Both the position numbers and the translations under genes were made by a program. Shown piece by piece: positions 34,241 to 44,563 of a stretch of DNA of 64,000 bases. The notes beneath the pieces were generated by a model. The model ran no database searches. It worked only from the letters and a program-made list of their open reading frames with translations, and was not told the DNA's origin. The stretch spans positions 1,054,001 through 1,118,000 of the forward strand of contig JAHCKM010000002.1 of the NCBI GenBank assembly GCA_026125795.1. The letters run 5' to 3'. Source of the DNA: Burkholderiaceae bacterium. Its GTDB lineage: Bacteria; Pseudomonadota; Gammaproteobacteria; Burkholderiales; Burkholderiaceae_C. How positions within the stretch are numbered: the stretch's first letter is position 1; every line of letters starts with the position of its first letter.

Positions 34241-35607
34241 CCACCGCTCTCCAGTTGTCGTGCGGCGCTGTGCGCCGCGATGAAGCCGCCTGCCACGGCG
34301 CTCAACAGGCCGTTGCCCGACAGATAGCCCTGTATCGCAGGGCCTGACACGCCGCGCGCGGCGCCGCCGGCGGCGAGCAGGTTGGGCAGTGGCGTGCCCG
34401 AGCCGCGCAGCACACGCGCCTGGGCGTCGATGTCGAGTCCGCCTTGCGTGTGGAACAGCGCTCCGGTGACCTTGATCGCGAAATAGGGCGGCCTGAGCTG
34501 TGTGCCGGCGAGCGTGTCGCCGAGCGCCGATGCATCGCAGCCGATGTGCGCCGCGAGCCGTGCCGTGTCGCCGGCCGTGCGCACCGCGCCGGCGCTCTCG
34601 GCGGCCACGAAGTCGGGAAAGTCGCGGGCCAGCGCGAGCAGCCGCTGGTTGAACACGTCCCATGCCACGCCGCCCGGTTGCGCCAGCACCTGCACCGCGG
34701 CCTCGGAGTAGCCCTGCGTCTCGTCGTGGAAGCGCTGGCCCCGTGCGTTGACCTGGATTCCGCCTTCGGTCATCAACGCCCAGGTGATCAACGCGCCCTG
34801 GGGCACCGCCCACGAGCCGTGGCCCTGGCACGCCGCCATGTCGGCCAGCCGCGCGCCGAGCGCGCGCCCCCACGCGACGGCGCTGCCGTCGTTGCCGGCG
34901 TGGCCGGCGAACACCGCGTCGCGCATCTCGGGCAGCCACTCGCGCACCATGGCCGCGTTGCCGCCGAAGCCATTGCATGCCAGCAGCAGCACACGGCAGG
35001 CGAGGTGGTCGATGCGCCCATCGGGCCGTTCGTAGCCGATGCCCACCACGCGGTCCTCACCATCGCACCACAGCTGGCGCACCAGTGCGCGTGTCAGCAC
35101 CATGGCGCCGGCGCGCGTGGCGGCGGCCTCCAGCGCATCGAGCAATGCCGCGCCGGTGCGCGCCGGCAGCGTATGCATGCGCCGGCACGTGTGGCCAGGG
35201 TAGAGAAAGCCGTCGAGCAGCTCGAATTGCAATCCATGACGCTGTTGCAGCGTGTCAATCGCCGCCGTGATCGCGTGGGTGTACGCGCTGACCAGGTGCG
35301 GCGCCGCCATGCCCTGGGCCTTGGCCTGGATGTCGGCGGCGAACCGTGCCGCGCTGTCATCGTGCACCCCGGCCGCGCGCTGCACCGCGGTACCGGCGGC
35401 CGGGATGAAACCCGACGACAACGCGGTCGAGCCGCGCGGGATCGGGTCGCGCTCCAGCAGCACGCAGTCGATGCCCGCGTCGCGCAGCAACAGCGCGGCG
35501 GTGAGGCCGCAGGCGCCAGCACCGACGATGGCCACCGGCACGTCGGGCGTGCCTGCCGGCATGGCCTGCGCACGGCACACGCTGGGTTCGCTCAACGCGC
35601 GGTCCAC
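34237..35607 (-). CDS. FAD-dependent oxidoreductase, fumarate reductase/KstD type
   Basis: 456 residues. The N-terminal dinucleotide fold (VPVAIVGAGACGLTAALLLRDAGIDCVLLERD) and the C-terminal FAD loop (LLAAGGAARGVSGPAIQGYLSGNGLLSAVAGGFIA) frame a FAD-binding_2 family enzyme. The class interconverts C-C single and double bonds next to carbonyl or carboxyl groups (fumarate reductase, tricarballylate dehydrogenase, ketosteroid dehydrogenase). The upstream stop is one base from the GTG start; an ATG 15 codons in is an alternative. In the operon order it would dehydrogenate the ring-opened acid to an unsaturated acid for the LeuCD-like hydratase. Confidence 0.85.
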   Translation of the reverse strand: MDRALSEPSVCRAQAMPAGTPDVPVAIVGAGACGLTAALLLRDAGIDCVLLERDPIPRGSTALSSGFIPAAGTAVQRAAGVHDDSAARFAADIQAKAQGMAAPHLVSAYTHAITAAIDTLQQRHGLQFELLDGFLYPGHTCRRMHTLPARTGAALLDALEAAATRAGAMVLTRALVRQLWCDGEDRVVGIGYERPDGRIDHLACRVLLLACNGFGGNAAMVREWLPEMRDAVFAGHAGNDGSAVAWGRALGARLADMAACQGHGSWAVPQGALITWALMTEGGIQVNARGQRFHDETQGYSEAAVQVLAQPGGVAWDVFNQRLLALARDFPDFVAAESAGAVRTAGDTARLAAHIGCDASALGDTLAGTQLRPPYFAIKVTGALFHTQGGLDIDAQARVLRGSGTPLPNLLAAGGAARGVSGPAIQGYLSGNGLLSAVAGGFIAAHSAARQLESGG

Positions 35608-35608
35608 G

Positions 35609-37078
35609 TCAGGTGGGGCGGTGCAGGTATTGTCCGCGCGGCTTGCCGAGCACCTGCCCGTTCTCGAAGATCTTGTGGCCGCGCAGGAACGTGGCGTCGA
35701 CGCGCGCCGACAGCTCGATGCCTTCGAACGGCGTGTAGCCCTGCGTCGACGGCGAGTCCTCGGCTCGGATGGTCCAGGTGTGCGACGGGTCGACGATCGC
35801 GATGTCGGCGTCGAAACCCTCGGCGATGTCGCCCTTGCGGTTCAAGCCGTAGCGCTGCGCGGGATTCCAGCTCGTCACGCGCGCCATGTGGTTGTAGCCC
35901 ATGCCGCGCCGGGAGCCTTCAGTCACCAGCGCGGGCAGCAGGTACTCGGTGCCGCCGAAGCCCGACTTGGCCATCCAGATGTTGCCGAAGTAGCGCTTGG
36001 GGATCTTGGTCTCGTGCCGGCAGCAGGCATGGTCGGAGCACACCCAGTCGAGCTCGCCGGCGAGCAGCGCGTCCCACAGGAACTCCACGTCCTCGCGCGG
36101 CCGGATCGGCGGGTTGACCTTGGCAAGCTCGGCCGCCTTTGACGTGATGTCGAGCACCAGGTGGCCGATCGTCACCTCGCGCCGGAAATCGATGTGCGGG
36201 AACACCTCGGCCATCGTCATCGCCGCCTGCACCGCCTTGCGCGAGCTCAGGTGCAGCAGGTTGATGTTGGGCAGCGCCGCCTCGTTGGCCAGGTAGGCCG
36301 CCGTGAACACCGCCAGCCCTTCGCTGTGCGGGGGGCGCGACGCGCTGTAGGCGGCCAGCCCCTTCATCGACTTGTCCTTCTCGACGATCTTGGTGTACGC
36401 CGTCATGATCTCGGCCGTTTCGCAGTGCAGCGACAGCGAGATCTGCCGCGCGCGGTCGGCGAACCGCTCGCGCGCCGCCTGCAGCCCGCGCATGATGAAC
36501 TCGAAGTGCGCCACGTCGTAGCGCTCGTCGTCGCCGATCATCAGGAACTGGCGCTGCGAGTCGCTGGCGCCGTGCAGGCCGTGCGAACCGTAGAACATGA
36601 AGATCTTGAAGCTCGCGACGCCGTGCTTGTCGATCAGCATCGGCAGCTCGTCGATGTGCTTGCGCTCCATCGGCGCCAGATGAAAGCCGTAGTCGACGTG
36701 GAAGCGGTCCTTGGCGAGCTTGAGCACCTCGGGAAAGAACTTGGCGTACGGCCCGCCCTTGTTGAGGTAGTACTGCCCGGTGCGAAAGTAGTTGAGGCTC
36801 GACGTCGCGCCACCCATCGCGGCGGCCTTGCTCTCGCTGACGGCGTCTTCGTCCAATGGCGAGTAGATGCCGCAATGCATGTGCGCGTCGACCACGCCGG
36901 GAAAGGCGAGCCGACCATTGCCTTCGTAGACGCTCTTCGCTCGCGTCGGCTCGATCGCCGGCGCCACCTTGGCCACGCAACCATCCCGGATCGCGATGTC
37001 GGCCTCGTGCACCACGTTGCCGTGCGGCCGCACGACGCGCACGTTGCGGATCAACAGGTCGAACTTCGGAGCGCTCAT
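35609..37078 (-). CDS. cyclic amidohydrolase (dihydroorotase/hydantoinase family)
   Basis: 489 residues of a TIM-barrel metal amidohydrolase. VVDAHMHCG supplies the HxH pair (His66, His68); the Lys in ASFKIFMFYG near 158 is the likely carboxylated bridge. SLSLHCET near 225 and INLLHLSS near 280 give the other His ligands, and WVCSDHAC near 365 the catalytic Asp. Nearest known relatives are hydantoinases/dihydropyrimidinases and imidases, which open cyclic amides and imides. ATG at 37078 overlaps the stop of the LeuD-like gene (ATGA). Substrate unresolved. Confidence 0.88.
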   Translation of the reverse strand: MSAPKFDLLIRNVRVVRPHGNVVHEADIAIRDGCVAKVAPAIEPTRAKSVYEGNGRLAFPGVVDAHMHCGIYSPLDEDAVSESKAAAMGGATSSLNYFRTGQYYLNKGGPYAKFFPEVLKLAKDRFHVDYGFHLAPMERKHIDELPMLIDKHGVASFKIFMFYGSHGLHGASDSQRQFLMIGDDERYDVAHFEFIMRGLQAARERFADRARQISLSLHCETAEIMTAYTKIVEKDKSMKGLAAYSASRPPHSEGLAVFTAAYLANEAALPNINLLHLSSRKAVQAAMTMAEVFPHIDFRREVTIGHLVLDITSKAAELAKVNPPIRPREDVEFLWDALLAGELDWVCSDHACCRHETKIPKRYFGNIWMAKSGFGGTEYLLPALVTEGSRRGMGYNHMARVTSWNPAQRYGLNRKGDIAEGFDADIAIVDPSHTWTIRAEDSPSTQGYTPFEGIELSARVDATFLRGHKIFENGQVLGKPRGQYLHRPT

Positions 37079-37554
37079 GCCTTGGTTTCCATCCGTCGTT
37101 TGAGTTGATTCATCAGGCCGCCGTCCTCGACGAGGTCGAGCAGCAGCTTCGAGATCGGCTTGCACGCGAGCACCTCGCCACCAGCCCGGCGCACGTGGCC
37201 GCTGTGCGCATCGAAAGTGATCGATTCACCGTCTTCAATGCGTGCGGCATCGGGGCAGGTGAGCAGCAGCAGGCCCACGTTGAATGCGTTGCGGTGGAAC
37301 AGCCCCGCATAGTTCGGCGCGATCACCGCCGCAATGCCCAGGTGCACCAGCACGCTGGCAGCCTGCTCGCGCGACGAGCCGATGCCGAAGTTGGGACCGG
37401 CCACGATCACGTCGCCAGGCTTCACTTGTTGTGCGAACTCGGGGCGGATCCCTTCGAGGCAATGGCGCGCGATGGTGTCGAGGCCGTGCTTCATCGCATG
37501 ACCGGGCGCCAGTTGGTCGGTGTCGACGTCGGCTGGTAGGCGCCACGTTCTCAC
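37075..37554 (-). CDS. LeuD-like small subunit of an aconitase-family hydratase
   Basis: 159 residues with the swivelling-domain motifs: DVDTDQLAPGHAM at the N-terminus, GPNFGIGSSREQA (substrate-binding Arg/Ser loop near residue 57), and NYAGLFHRNAFNVGL. It pairs with the LeuC-like large subunit 550 bp away on the same strand; together they form a [4Fe-4S] hydro-lyase. Because a lyase and a flavoprotein are in the same operon, dimethylmaleate/mesaconate-type hydration fits better than leucine synthesis. The long gap to its partner is filled by the first large repeat. Confidence 0.88.
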   Translation of the reverse strand: MRTWRLPADVDTDQLAPGHAMKHGLDTIARHCLEGIRPEFAQQVKPGDVIVAGPNFGIGSSREQAASVLVHLGIAAVIAPNYAGLFHRNAFNVGLLLLTCPDAARIEDGESITFDAHSGHVRRAGGEVLACKPISKLLLDLVEDGGLMNQLKRRMETKA

Positions 37555-37564
37555 TTGCCAGCCT

Positions 37565-38100
37565 CCGAGCGCGCAAAGCCGCGGCCGGGTATGCGCCGGC
37601 GCTCGTGTACGGCGGTCGGCCCTGCGGGCCGACTCCCCTGCGCTCCTCGATCACATGGCCCGCGTCGAAACTTGCTCCGCTCGCTGCGTTCGCTATGCTC
37701 GAACAGTCGACGCGAGTCAGAGGTTGAAGCGCGCGCTGCGCGCGCGCGGCCATGCGCTCTGCGGTGCTCGGCGCCGCACAATGTCGCTGCCGGCGCATAC
37801 CCGACCGCGGCTTTGCCACCACCGCCGAGGTATTTGTCGACAAGCACCTCGGTCGTACTGCGCGGTGGGCGGTACCCGGGGTGGGCGACTTGTGGGGCGG
37901 CGAGGAGCGGAGCGGCGCGAGGGGAAGTCCGGCGCCTACGGCGCCGGACCGGCGAGAAGCCATGAAGCGGCGGCCCGTTCAGGGCCGCTGCGAGCGGCAT
38001 CACAGCCGCCCTCGTGACGGGAGCACCGCAGCGCAGTCGGCGCGCAGCGCCGACCGACCCAGCAGGAGCCCACCCCGGGTACCGCCCGCCGCGCCGCGCC
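37565..38100. repeat. large intergenic repeat, copy 1 (536 bp, contains a 27-bp inverted repeat)
   Basis: Diverged direct repeat of 42694-43314, lying between the LeuD-like and LeuC-like genes. A 27-base arm at 37860-37886 and its complement at 38068-38094 (26 of 27 match) enclose a 181-bp inner region. Inside are smaller hairpins such as GTCCGGCGC-CTAC-GGCGCCGGAC. Long parts are almost identical to copy 2. No protein homology; open frames through it are not kept between copies. Confidence 0.85.
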
Positions 38101-38104
38101 ACAC

Positions 38105-39373
38105 TCACGCCAGCACCTCACGTGCATCAGAGACGCGACCCATCAGCGCCGACGCGGCAACGGTATAGGGTGAGCCCAGGTAAACGCGAGCATCGGCCGC
38201 ACCCATGCGCCCCTTGAAGTTCCGCGCAGTCGACGAGATCACCGTGCTGCCCTCGGGAATCGCGTGCCCGTAGCCGGCGCAAGCGCCGCAGGCGCTGGGC
38301 AACAGCGTCGCACCAGCCTCGACCAGAATGGACATCGTCCCGTCTCCTTCAGCGACGCCGCGTTCCTGCATGCTGGCGGGTGCCACCAGCAGTTGCACAC
38401 CCGCTGCGACCTTGCGGCCCTTCAGCACGCTCGCCGCCGCGCGCAGGTCGTCGAGCTTGGCGCCGGTGCAGGCGCCGATGTAGGCCACGTCGATCGGGGT
38501 GGCGTCAAGCGATGACACCGGCTGCACGTTGGCCGGGCTGTGCGGCAGCGCCACTTGCGGCGCCAACGCTGATGCGTCGAAGTCGTGCCGCTCGTCGGCG
38601 CTGCCGTCGTCGCTGCGCCAATGGTCGAAGTCAATGCCCGACACGTCGACGTCGTGGTCGACGAGCCAGTGGCGCGTGGTCGAGTCCGGCGCGATCAGGC
38701 CCACCTGCGCCCCGAGCTCGGCGCTCATGTTGGCCAGTGTCATGCGCTCGGCCATCGACAGTGCGGCCACCGCATCGCCGGCGTACTCCACCGCCTGGTA
38801 GCGGCCGCCGTTCATGCCGAAACGGCCGAGCATCGCGAGCATCATGTCCTTGGCGCTCACGCCGCGTGCCAGGCGGCCGCGCCAGTGCATCAGGATCGTC
38901 TGCGGCACCTCGAGCCAGATCTGGCCGGTGACCACCACGCCGAGCATTTCGGTGGCGCCGATGCCGAACATGTAGGCGCCGAACGCGCCGCCGGTGGGCG
39001 AGTGCGAATCGCCGCCGACGCAGAACATGCCCGGGTGGATGTGGCCGCGCTCGGGCACGACGATGTGGCAGATGCCCTGGCTGTCGTAGACGTGCGGCAA
39101 TGCCTGCTCGGCGGCCCAGTCGCGCGCGATGCGCACGATGCGGCGCGACTCGTCGTCGCGCTCGGGCACGTAGTGATCGAGCACCAGCACCACCTTGCGC
39201 TTGTCCCAGATCTGCGCCTCGAGCTCCGCCAGCATTGGCTGCAGGCGCCGCGGTCCGCTGGAGTCGTGGAACATCGCGAGGTCGACCGAGCACGTCACCG
39301 TTTCGCCGGGCAACACGCTGGCACGGCCTGCCGCGCGGGCGATCAGTTTTTGCGCCAGGGTCGTTGCGGTCAT
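38105..39373 (-). CDS. LeuC-like large subunit of an aconitase-family hydratase
   Basis: 422 residues, the length of the homoaconitase/dimethylmaleate hydratase large subunits. Motifs are VDLAMFHDSSGPRR, VLVLDHYVPE, GMFCVGGDSHSPTGGAFGAYMFGIGATEM, and the iron-sulfur cysteines in YIGACTGAK near residue 300 and SACGACAGYG near 363. Acts with the LeuD-like subunit as a [4Fe-4S] hydro-lyase. It follows the ABC ATPase gene by 15 bp on the same strand. Confidence 0.9.
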   Translation of the reverse strand: MTATTLAQKLIARAAGRASVLPGETVTCSVDLAMFHDSSGPRRLQPMLAELEAQIWDKRKVVLVLDHYVPERDDESRRIVRIARDWAAEQALPHVYDSQGICHIVVPERGHIHPGMFCVGGDSHSPTGGAFGAYMFGIGATEMLGVVVTGQIWLEVPQTILMHWRGRLARGVSAKDMMLAMLGRFGMNGGRYQAVEYAGDAVAALSMAERMTLANMSAELGAQVGLIAPDSTTRHWLVDHDVDVSGIDFDHWRSDDGSADERHDFDASALAPQVALPHSPANVQPVSSLDATPIDVAYIGACTGAKLDDLRAAASVLKGRKVAAGVQLLVAPASMQERGVAEGDGTMSILVEAGATLLPSACGACAGYGHAIPEGSTVISSTARNFKGRMGAADARVYLGSPYTVAASALMGRVSDAREVLA

Positions 39374-39388
39374 GTCGAGAACCCCAGG

Positions 39389-40104
39389 CTACAGACCCAG
39401 GTAGGCCCGCTTCAGTTCGCTCGACGCCAGCAGCTCCTGCGGCGTGCCGGCAAAACGCTGCAGGCCGTTTTCGAGCACGACGGCGCGTTGCGCGATCGCC
39501 AGCGACTGGGCCACGTTCTGTTCCACCAGCAGCACCGAAAGCCCATCGGCATGCAGGCGCTGGATCAGCGCGAACAGCTCCTCGACCAGCAGCGGCGACA
39601 GTCCGAGCGACGGCTCGTCGAGGATCAGCAACCGCGGCTCGGCCATCAGGCCGCGGCCGATCGCCAGCATCTGCTGCTCGCCGCCGCTCATCGTGCCGGC
39701 CTTCTGCCCCACGCGTTCGGCCAGGCGCGGAAACGTGGCGAACACGCGTTCCAGGTTGGCCGCGCGCCGCTCGCGAGCTCGCGCGAACGCGCCGAGCTCG
39801 AGGTTCTCGCGCACGCTCAGGTTCGGAAAGATGCGCCGGCCCTCGGGCACCTGGATCAGCCCGGCCTTCACCACGTCTCGGTAGTGGCGGTTGGTGAGAT
39901 CGGTGCCGTCGAAGCGCACTTGGCCGCCGCTGGCCGGCACGAGGCCGCAGACGATGCTGTTCAGCGTGGTCTTGCCGGCACCGTTGCTGCCCAGCAGCGC
40001 CACGATCTCGCCGCGCTTGACCTGCAGGTCGACGCCGCGCAGCACGTCGGCGCGGCCATAGCCGCCGCGCAGGCCTTGCACGTCCAACAGCGCCGGGCCT
40101 GAGT

Positions 40105-40108
<4 letters not shown>
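39389..40108 (-). CDS. livF: branched-chain-type ABC transporter ATP-binding protein
   Basis: 239 residues. Walker A GSNGAGKTT near residue 38, signature SGGEQQ near 139, Walker B LLILDEPSLGLSP near 156, and the H-loop-like LLVEQN. Smaller and with the LivF VPEGRRIF element, so the LivF partner. ATG overlaps the LivG stop (ATGA). It energises uptake with LivG at the inner membrane. Confidence 0.95.
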
Positions 40109-40846
<738 letters not shown>

Positions 40847-40854
<8 letters not shown>

Positions 40855-41812
40855 GCAGCCTCCTCTGCCACCATGCGCGCAATGAATCACCGGCACCGGC
40901 CAGCCCGCGCGGCATGAACATCACGATCACCACCAGCACCGAGCCGTAGATCACCAGGTTGAGCCCGGGCAGGTTGCCGAACAGGTTGCGCGTGCCTTCG
41001 GCGAGCGCGTGGAGCACCGCGGCGCCGAGCACCGGACCCCACAGCGTGCCCATCCCGCCGACGATGGCCCCGACCAGCGCCTCGACGCTGACGTGGGGCC
41101 CGAACGCGATGGCCGGATCGATGTACTGGAACACCTGCAGATAGAACGCTCCGGCCGCGCCCATGAAGACGGCCGACAGCACGGTGGCGGCGAGCTTGGT
41201 GCGCCGCGGGTCGACGCCCACCGCGCGCGCCGCATCCTCGTTGTCGCGCACCGCCTGCAGCCGCGCGCCGAAGCGCGAGTGTCGCAGCCACGCGCTGACG
41301 AGCAGGGCAGCGACCACGCAGCCGAGCACGAGGCCGACGAAGCCCTTGCGCGAGGCGAACTGCAGGTTGGCCGCCGATTCCTTCAGCGGCAGCATCATTC
41401 CGACGCCACCACCGGTGAAGCCGGCCGACACCGCGAGGATGCGAAACACCTCGGCAAACGCCAGCGTCACGAGCGCGAAGTACGAGCCCTTGAGGCCGTA
41501 GCGAAACACCAGCGCGCCGACACCGGCGCCGACCAGCGCCGCCGCCGCGATTGCGAGCGCAAAAGCCGCCCACGCGTTGAAGCCGTGCGTCACCTGTGCG
41601 ATCACGCTGGCGTACGCGCCGACGCCGAAGAACAGCGCATGGCCGAACGAGAACTGCCCGCCAAAGCCGCCGAGCAGGTTCCACGCCAGCGCGAGCAGCG
41701 CCGCGTACAGCGTCATCATCAGGGCGTTGAGCCACACGCCCGACTGCAGCCACAGCGTCAGCGCGATCACGGCGAGCGCGAAGATCGCGATGCCGGTGAG
41801 ATCACGGCTCAT
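40847..41812 (-). CDS. livM: branched-chain-type ABC transporter permease
   Basis: 321 residues with about nine to ten hydrophobic segments and LivM motifs: LALAWNLLGGFGGQFSFGHALFFGVGAYAS and SRFGARLQAVRDNEDAARAVGVDPRRTKLAA, the cytoplasmic coupling loop that docks on the ATPase. ATG overlaps the LivH stop (ATGA). Transport path for the substrate together with LivH. Confidence 0.95.
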
Positions 41813-42678
41813 GCGCGGGCCCCGAACAAGCCGGTGGGCCGGAACAGCAGCACCGCGATGAAGATCGCGAAGATGCCGATCTGGCCCAGCGATTCGCCGA
41901 GGAACAGCCCGCCCAGCGACTCCACCACGCCGATCAACAGTCCTCCGATCAAGGCACCGGCAAAGCTGCCCATGCCACCGAGCACGACGATCGTGAAGGC
42001 CACCAGCACGAAGCCGGCGCCGACCTGGGGGTTCACGTAGTAGGCGGGCAGCAAAAAGCACGCCGCCGCGCCGAGGCAGGCCAGCCCGATGCCGAAGCTC
42101 ATCGCATAAACGTGGTCGACGTCGATGCCCATCAGCTTGGCGCCGGTCTTCTCCTTGGCCACCGCGCGGATCGCGCGGCCGAGGTCCGTGCGCGTGACGA
42201 TAACGAGCATCAGCGCCGACGTGACGAGCGCGCCGACAAACGCCACGATCTTCGGCAGCGCGATGAACGCCGGGCCGATTTGCAGCGTGCTGAGCGTGTA
42301 GGCCGTGTCGATCGTGCGCGTGTCGCTCTTGAACGCCATCAGCGCGAGGTTCTCCAGCACGATCGCCAGGCCGAGCGTCACCAGCAGGATGTTCTCGTCC
42401 TTACCGTGGCTGGCGCGGTTGATCACGCCGCGCTGAAGGGCGTAGCCGAGCACGAACATCGCCGGCACCATGATCGGCAGCGCCAGGTAGGGATCGATGC
42501 CCCACGCGGTCTTCAGCCCGTATACGCCGTACAGCGCCACCATCAGCGCCGCCCCGTGCGCGAAGTTGATGATGTGCAGCACGCCGTAGATCAGCGTGAG
42601 GCCGAGCGCGACGAGCGCATACACGGCGCCGGTGGTCAGGCCGTTGAGTATCGACGCGAAGAGGATGTCGATGCTCAT
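41809..42678 (-). CDS. livH: branched-chain-type ABC transporter permease
   Basis: 289 residues, eight or so hydrophobic segments, LivH motifs NGLTTGAVYALVALGLTLIYGVLHIINFAHGA, and the coupling loop DLGRAIRAVAKEKTGAKLMGIDVDHVYAMSFGIG. It is first of the contiguous transporter block; a 654-bp gap with the second large repeat separates it from the binding protein gene. Confidence 0.95.
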   Translation of the reverse strand: MSIDILFASILNGLTTGAVYALVALGLTLIYGVLHIINFAHGAALMVALYGVYGLKTAWGIDPYLALPIMVPAMFVLGYALQRGVINRASHGKDENILLVTLGLAIVLENLALMAFKSDTRTIDTAYTLSTLQIGPAFIALPKIVAFVGALVTSALMLVIVTRTDLGRAIRAVAKEKTGAKLMGIDVDHVYAMSFGIGLACLGAAACFLLPAYYVNPQVGAGFVLVAFTIVVLGGMGSFAGALIGGLLIGVVESLGGLFLGESLGQIGIFAIFIAVLLFRPTGLFGARA

Positions 42679-42693
42679 GGCTGCTTGCTGCGA

Positions 42694-43314
42694 CCGAGCG
42701 AGGCAAAGCCGCGGCCGGGTGTGCGCCGGCGCTCGGCTGCGGCAGCCCCTCGCTGCGCGAGGGGTACCCTGCGGTACTCAGTCTCACGGCCCGGGTCGAT
42801 ACTCCCGCCGCTCACTGCGTTCGCTGTGGTCGAACAGTCGACGCGAGTCAGATGTTGAAGCGCGCGCTTCGCGCGCGCGGCCGCGAGCCTTGCGTTCCTC
42901 GGCGCCGCAGATGTCGCTGCCAGCACACACCCGACCACGGCTTCGCCGGCACATCGGTGGCATGCATCGACAAAGACCGCGAGCGTCTCTGCGCGGTGGG
43001 CGGTACCCGGGGTGGGCGACTTGTGGGGCGGTGAGAAGCGCAGCAGCGCAATGGGAAGTCCGGCGCGCTTTGGGCGCCGGACCGGCGAGAAGCCATGAAG
43101 CCGAGCTCGGACACGAACAGTCCAGTGGACTGTTCGTGCCTGGCGAGGGGCCGGGCCCCCTGGCCCGGCGCGGCCTGCAAGGCGTGGCCCGTTCAGGGCC
43201 GCTGCGAGCGGCATCGCAGCCGCCCTTGTGATGCGAGCATCGCAACGAAGTCGGCGCGCAGCGCCGACCGACCCAGTAGGAGCCCACCCCGGGTACCGCC
43301 CGCCGCGCCGCGCC
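42694..43314. repeat. large intergenic repeat, copy 2 (621 bp, contains a 27-bp inverted repeat)
   Basis: Direct repeat of 37565-38100. Inverted arms at 42991-43017 and 43282-43308 match the arms of copy 1. The hairpin GTCCGGCGC-GCTTTG-GGCGCCGGAC keeps the stem of copy 1 with another loop. Compared with copy 1 it has about 85 extra bases around 43100-43185 that contain the palindrome at 43112-43138. It lies between the binding protein and permease genes of one operon. Confidence 0.85.
43112..43138. repeat. 27-bp perfect palindrome, TCCAGTGGA core
   Basis: Two 13-base arms around a central G at 43125, core ACAGTCCAGTGGACTGT. It shares TCCAGTGGA with the palindrome at 7186-7214, while the outer arms differ and stay complementary. 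It sits in the extra 85 bases of large repeat copy 2, so it may have arrived by insertion. Confidence 0.85.
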
Positions 43315-43332
43315 GACACCACAACCAAGATC

Positions 43333-44532
43333 TCAACTGCGCATCGGAAACACCGGCTCCGCCTCCCGGTACTCGCGCGGCACGATCACCCGGATATCGC
43401 CCTTGATCACCTGCGTCATCAGCGGTTGCGCCCCGGTGTTCTGCCCATTCTCGAACCGGGTCGGCCCGTAGGGCATGAAGTGGTCGCTGAACGTGCTCTT
43501 GCCCAATGCATCGACGATCGCCGCGCGATCAGCGCTCTTGGCACGCTCGATCGCATCGGCCAGCAGGCGCACCGCGGTGTAGGTGTTGAACACCTCGTAG
43601 CTGTAGAACAGATTCTTCGCCTCGGTGCGCTTCTTCAGCTCCAGCGCGCGCTTGTCCCTGGGGTTGAACCAGTGGTTGCAGTCGATGATGCCGTTGGCGG
43701 CGTCGGGGAACTCCTTCAGGAACTTGTAGCTCGACGCGGCGCCGCCGAGCACCGAGTAGATCGCCTTGGGCGCCACCTTCTGCTGCTGCATCGTGCGCAC
43801 CAGCAGCGCGTACTCGTTGTAGTAGTTGGCCGGGATCACGATGTCGGGATTGACCGACTTCATGCGCAGCACGATGTTGTTGAAGTCGCGCGTCGGGTTG
43901 GCGTGCTTGATCACCTCCTTGACCTCGTAGCCGAAGCCGGGCAGCTCCTTGGCCAGCAGGTTGGCGGTGCCGGTGCCGAACAGGCTCTCCTCGTGGATGA
44001 TCATCACGGTCTTCGCCGGCTTGCCGGCCGCGGTGTTGAGCACGTGCAGGTTCGACATCGCGATCTGCGCGCAGGTGCGGTAGCCGGGGCCGAAGCGGAA
44101 CGTGTTCTTCAGCCCGCGCTCGACGATCTGGTCGGCCACGCCCACGTCCACCACGTGCGGCAGGTTGTACTTGGCGGCGGCCTGCGTGGTGGCCAGGCAG
44201 ATCGCGCTGGCGTAGGCGCCCACCACCGCGGCGCAGCCGGCCTCGTTCATCTTCTCGATCTCGGCCGCGCCGGCCTGCGGCGTGCTCTGCGCGTCGCCCA
44301 GCATCACCTCGAGCTTGGCGCCGCCGAGCGCCTTGATGCCGGTCTTGTTGATGTCGTCCACCGCCATCAACGCGCCCTCGCGGCACTGCTGGCCGGAGTA
44401 GGCGAGGGCGCCGGTCACCGGGTGCAGGATGCCGACCTTCACGGCCCTGGGCTGCGCGCCGCCCACCAGCGGAAAGGCCAGCGCCGATGCCGCGGCGGCC
44501 GATTGGCGGATGAAGGTGCGACGGTTGCTCAT
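43333..44532 (-). CDS. branched-chain-type ABC transporter substrate-binding protein
   Basis: 399 residues. Signal peptide MSNRRTFIRQSAAAASALAFPLVGGA with a twin-arginine-like RRTF. Type I periplasmic-binding fold: VKVGILHPVTGALAYSGQQCREGALMAVDDIN, then VVGAYASAICLATTQAAAKYNLPHVVDVGVAD and the HEESLFGTGTANLLAK block. The family binds branched-chain amino acids but also many aromatic and dicarboxylic acids or amides; this member travels with a degradative operon. Names the uptake step of the pathway. Confidence 0.93.
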   Translation of the reverse strand: MSNRRTFIRQSAAAASALAFPLVGGAQPRAVKVGILHPVTGALAYSGQQCREGALMAVDDINKTGIKALGGAKLEVMLGDAQSTPQAGAAEIEKMNEAGCAAVVGAYASAICLATTQAAAKYNLPHVVDVGVADQIVERGLKNTFRFGPGYRTCAQIAMSNLHVLNTAAGKPAKTVMIIHEESLFGTGTANLLAKELPGFGYEVKEVIKHANPTRDFNNIVLRMKSVNPDIVIPANYYNEYALLVRTMQQQKVAPKAIYSVLGGAASSYKFLKEFPDAANGIIDCNHWFNPRDKRALELKKRTEAKNLFYSYEVFNTYTAVRLLADAIERAKSADRAAIVDALGKSTFSDHFMPYGPTRFENGQNTGAQPLMTQVIKGDIRVIVPREYREAEPVFPMRS

Positions 44533-44563
44533 GGCGAAGGCTCCTGTTGTTGAGAGAGGTCCA

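Noticed and set aside
37551-38108. 185-codon open frame spanning the first large repeat (minus strand)
   Set aside because: The second copy has an open frame too, but the indels between copies shift the frame, so the protein sequences are not kept. High GC makes long open frames common here.
37075-39373. LeuC/LeuD as the leucine biosynthesis enzyme
   Set aside because: They sit in a transporter-lyase operon without leuA or leuB, and the large subunit has 422 residues as in hydratases of the HacA/DmdA type, not about 470.
42675-43328. 217-codon open frame spanning the second large repeat
   Set aside because: Same reason; the shared segments are in different frames in the two copies, and there is no family similarity.
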